Of a stretch of 6,069 bases of DNA, positions 5,389 to 6,069 are shown one piece after another. Source of the stretch: an uncultured Veillonella sp. (GTDB lineage Bacteria; Bacillota; Negativicutes; Veillonellales; Veillonellaceae); contig CAUHTB010000046.1 in the NCBI GenBank assembly GCA_959608595.1, positions 1 through 6,069 of the forward strand, written 5' to 3'. Numbering within the stretch: position 1 is the first letter of the stretch; the number at the start of each line of letters is the position of its first letter. Under the pieces are notes generated by a model, which worked only from the letters and a program-made list of their open reading frames with translations, searched no databases and was not told the origin of the DNA. Made by a program: the position numbers and the translations under genes.

Positions 5389-5425
5389 AAAAATTTTAGA
5401 TAAGTCTATCGACTCAAAGTATTAA

Positions 5426-6069
5426 TTATTCAACACGACCGCCTAAATATGCTTCCATAACGCGAGGATCATGACGTACTTCGTCAGCAGGACCAGATAA
5501 TACCATCTTACCTGTTTCCAATACATACGCATAATCAGCTATTTTTAATGCTTGTCGTACATTTTGTTCTACCAAAAGAACCGTAGTTCCTTCAGCACTA
5601 ATCTCTTTGATAGTTTCAAAGATTTCGTTTACTACTAATGGTGCAAGACCCATAGATGGTTCATCCAATAATAACAATTTTGGACGTGCCATAAGGGCGC
5701 GACCAATAGCCAACATTTGCTGTTGACCACCAGATAGTGTACCACCTAATTGATAACTACGTTCATCAAGGATTGGAAAGCGTTTAAATACTTTTTTGAT
5801 ATCTTCTTCAATCTCATTATCATTACGGATATAAGCACCCATTTCTAAGTTTTCATAAACGCTCATATCTTGAAGGATTTGACGACCTTCAGGAACTAAA
5901 GAAATACCACCATGTACAATTTGATGTGTTTTATGACCAGTAATATCTTGGCCTTCAAATAATACTTTACCAGATGTTGGTTTTACAAGCCCCATGATGG
6001 TTTTCATAGTTGTAGATTTACCGGCACCATTGGCACCAATCAAGGATACAATAGAGCCTTGAGGTACTT
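5426..6069 (-). CDS. livF: Branched-chain amino acid ABC transporter ATP-binding protein (LivF), 5'-truncated by window edge
   Basis: ATPase subunit that energises import of leucine, isoleucine and valine at the inner membrane, normally with LivG, LivH, LivM and a binding protein. Seen: the frame stays open to the right edge, giving 213 visible residues that start VPQGSIVSLIGANGAG. An internal TTG at 6043 lies within the conserved strand before Walker A and is not the real start. Numbered from the first visible codon: Walker A GANGAGKST (11-19), the LivF hallmark LVPEGRQILQDMSVYENL (about 57-74), signature LSGGQ (111-115) and Walker B LLLLDE (131-136). LLVEQN follows, with Gln where many ABC proteins have the H-loop His, as is usual in this subfamily. 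The C-terminus MEAYLGG..E is typical. About 20-25 N-terminal residues are missing compared with the usual length of about 235. A related urea or amide transporter (UrtE-like) is possible, but LivF is the better fit. It is insulated from the downstream operon by a terminator. Confidence 0.92.
   Translation of the reverse strand, partial: VPQGSIVSLIGANGAGKSTTMKTIMGLVKPTSGKVLFEGQDITGHKTHQIVHGGISLVPEGRQILQDMSVYENLEMGAYIRNDNEIEEDIKKVFKRFPILDERSYQLGGTLSGGQQQMLAIGRALMARPKLLLLDEPSMGLAPLVVNEIFETIKEISAEGTTVLLVEQNVRQALKIADYAYVLETGKMVLSGPADEVRHDPRVMEAYLGGRVE

Overview
The window reads as part of a surface-polysaccharide (capsule or exopolysaccharide) locus from a low-GC bacterium that has an outer membrane. 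All recognisable genes lie on the minus strand. The mix of a Firmicutes-style separate BY-kinase gene, a periplasmic/outer-membrane polysaccharide export protein, AT-rich DNA and a Liv-type ABC transporter fits a diderm Firmicute of the Negativicutes, most likely Veillonella or a relative. That placement is inferred from gene content and overall appearance, not from a database search.

Layout from right to left, which is the direction of transcription: (1) 6069-5426 is the 3' part of a livF-type branched-chain amino acid ABC ATPase, cut by the window edge. It is followed by a strong hairpin terminator at 5388-5342. (2) 5341-5008 is a very AT-rich region with no long gene. It carries candidate promoters, two pairs of direct repeats with an 11-bp period, an inverted repeat, a possible 14-codon leader ORF and an AT hairpin. 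(3) 5007-4264 is a polysaccharide export (OPX/Wza family) protein. (4) 4227-2401 is a membrane-bound nucleotide-sugar 4,6-dehydratase of the PglF/WbpM/CapD type with a TTG start. (5) 2280-835 is a Wzz/GumC-type polysaccharide co-polymerase with a GTG start. (6) 833-222 is the separate BY-kinase-like partner, whose ATP-binding motif is degenerate. (7) 147-1 is the N-terminus of a DegT/DnrJ/EryC1-family sugar aminotransferase, cut by the left edge.

How they fit together: the dehydratase and aminotransferase are the first two enzymes of a UDP-4-amino-4,6-dideoxy-sugar (bacillosamine-like) branch. The co-polymerase and its kinase-like partner would control chain length and export from the inner membrane, and the OPX protein would carry the chain through the periplasm and outer membrane. 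Gaps of 36, 120, 1 and 74 nt between the genes suggest one operon started from the 5008-5341 region.

The most notable observation is that the kinase homologue lacks the Walker A lysine (GEGTSE where GEGKST is usual), has Asn for the second Asp of Walker A', and ends with no C-terminal tyrosine cluster. It looks like a regulatory pseudokinase. I do not see a clearly new system in this window; the remaining points of interest are regulatory and lie upstream of the export gene.
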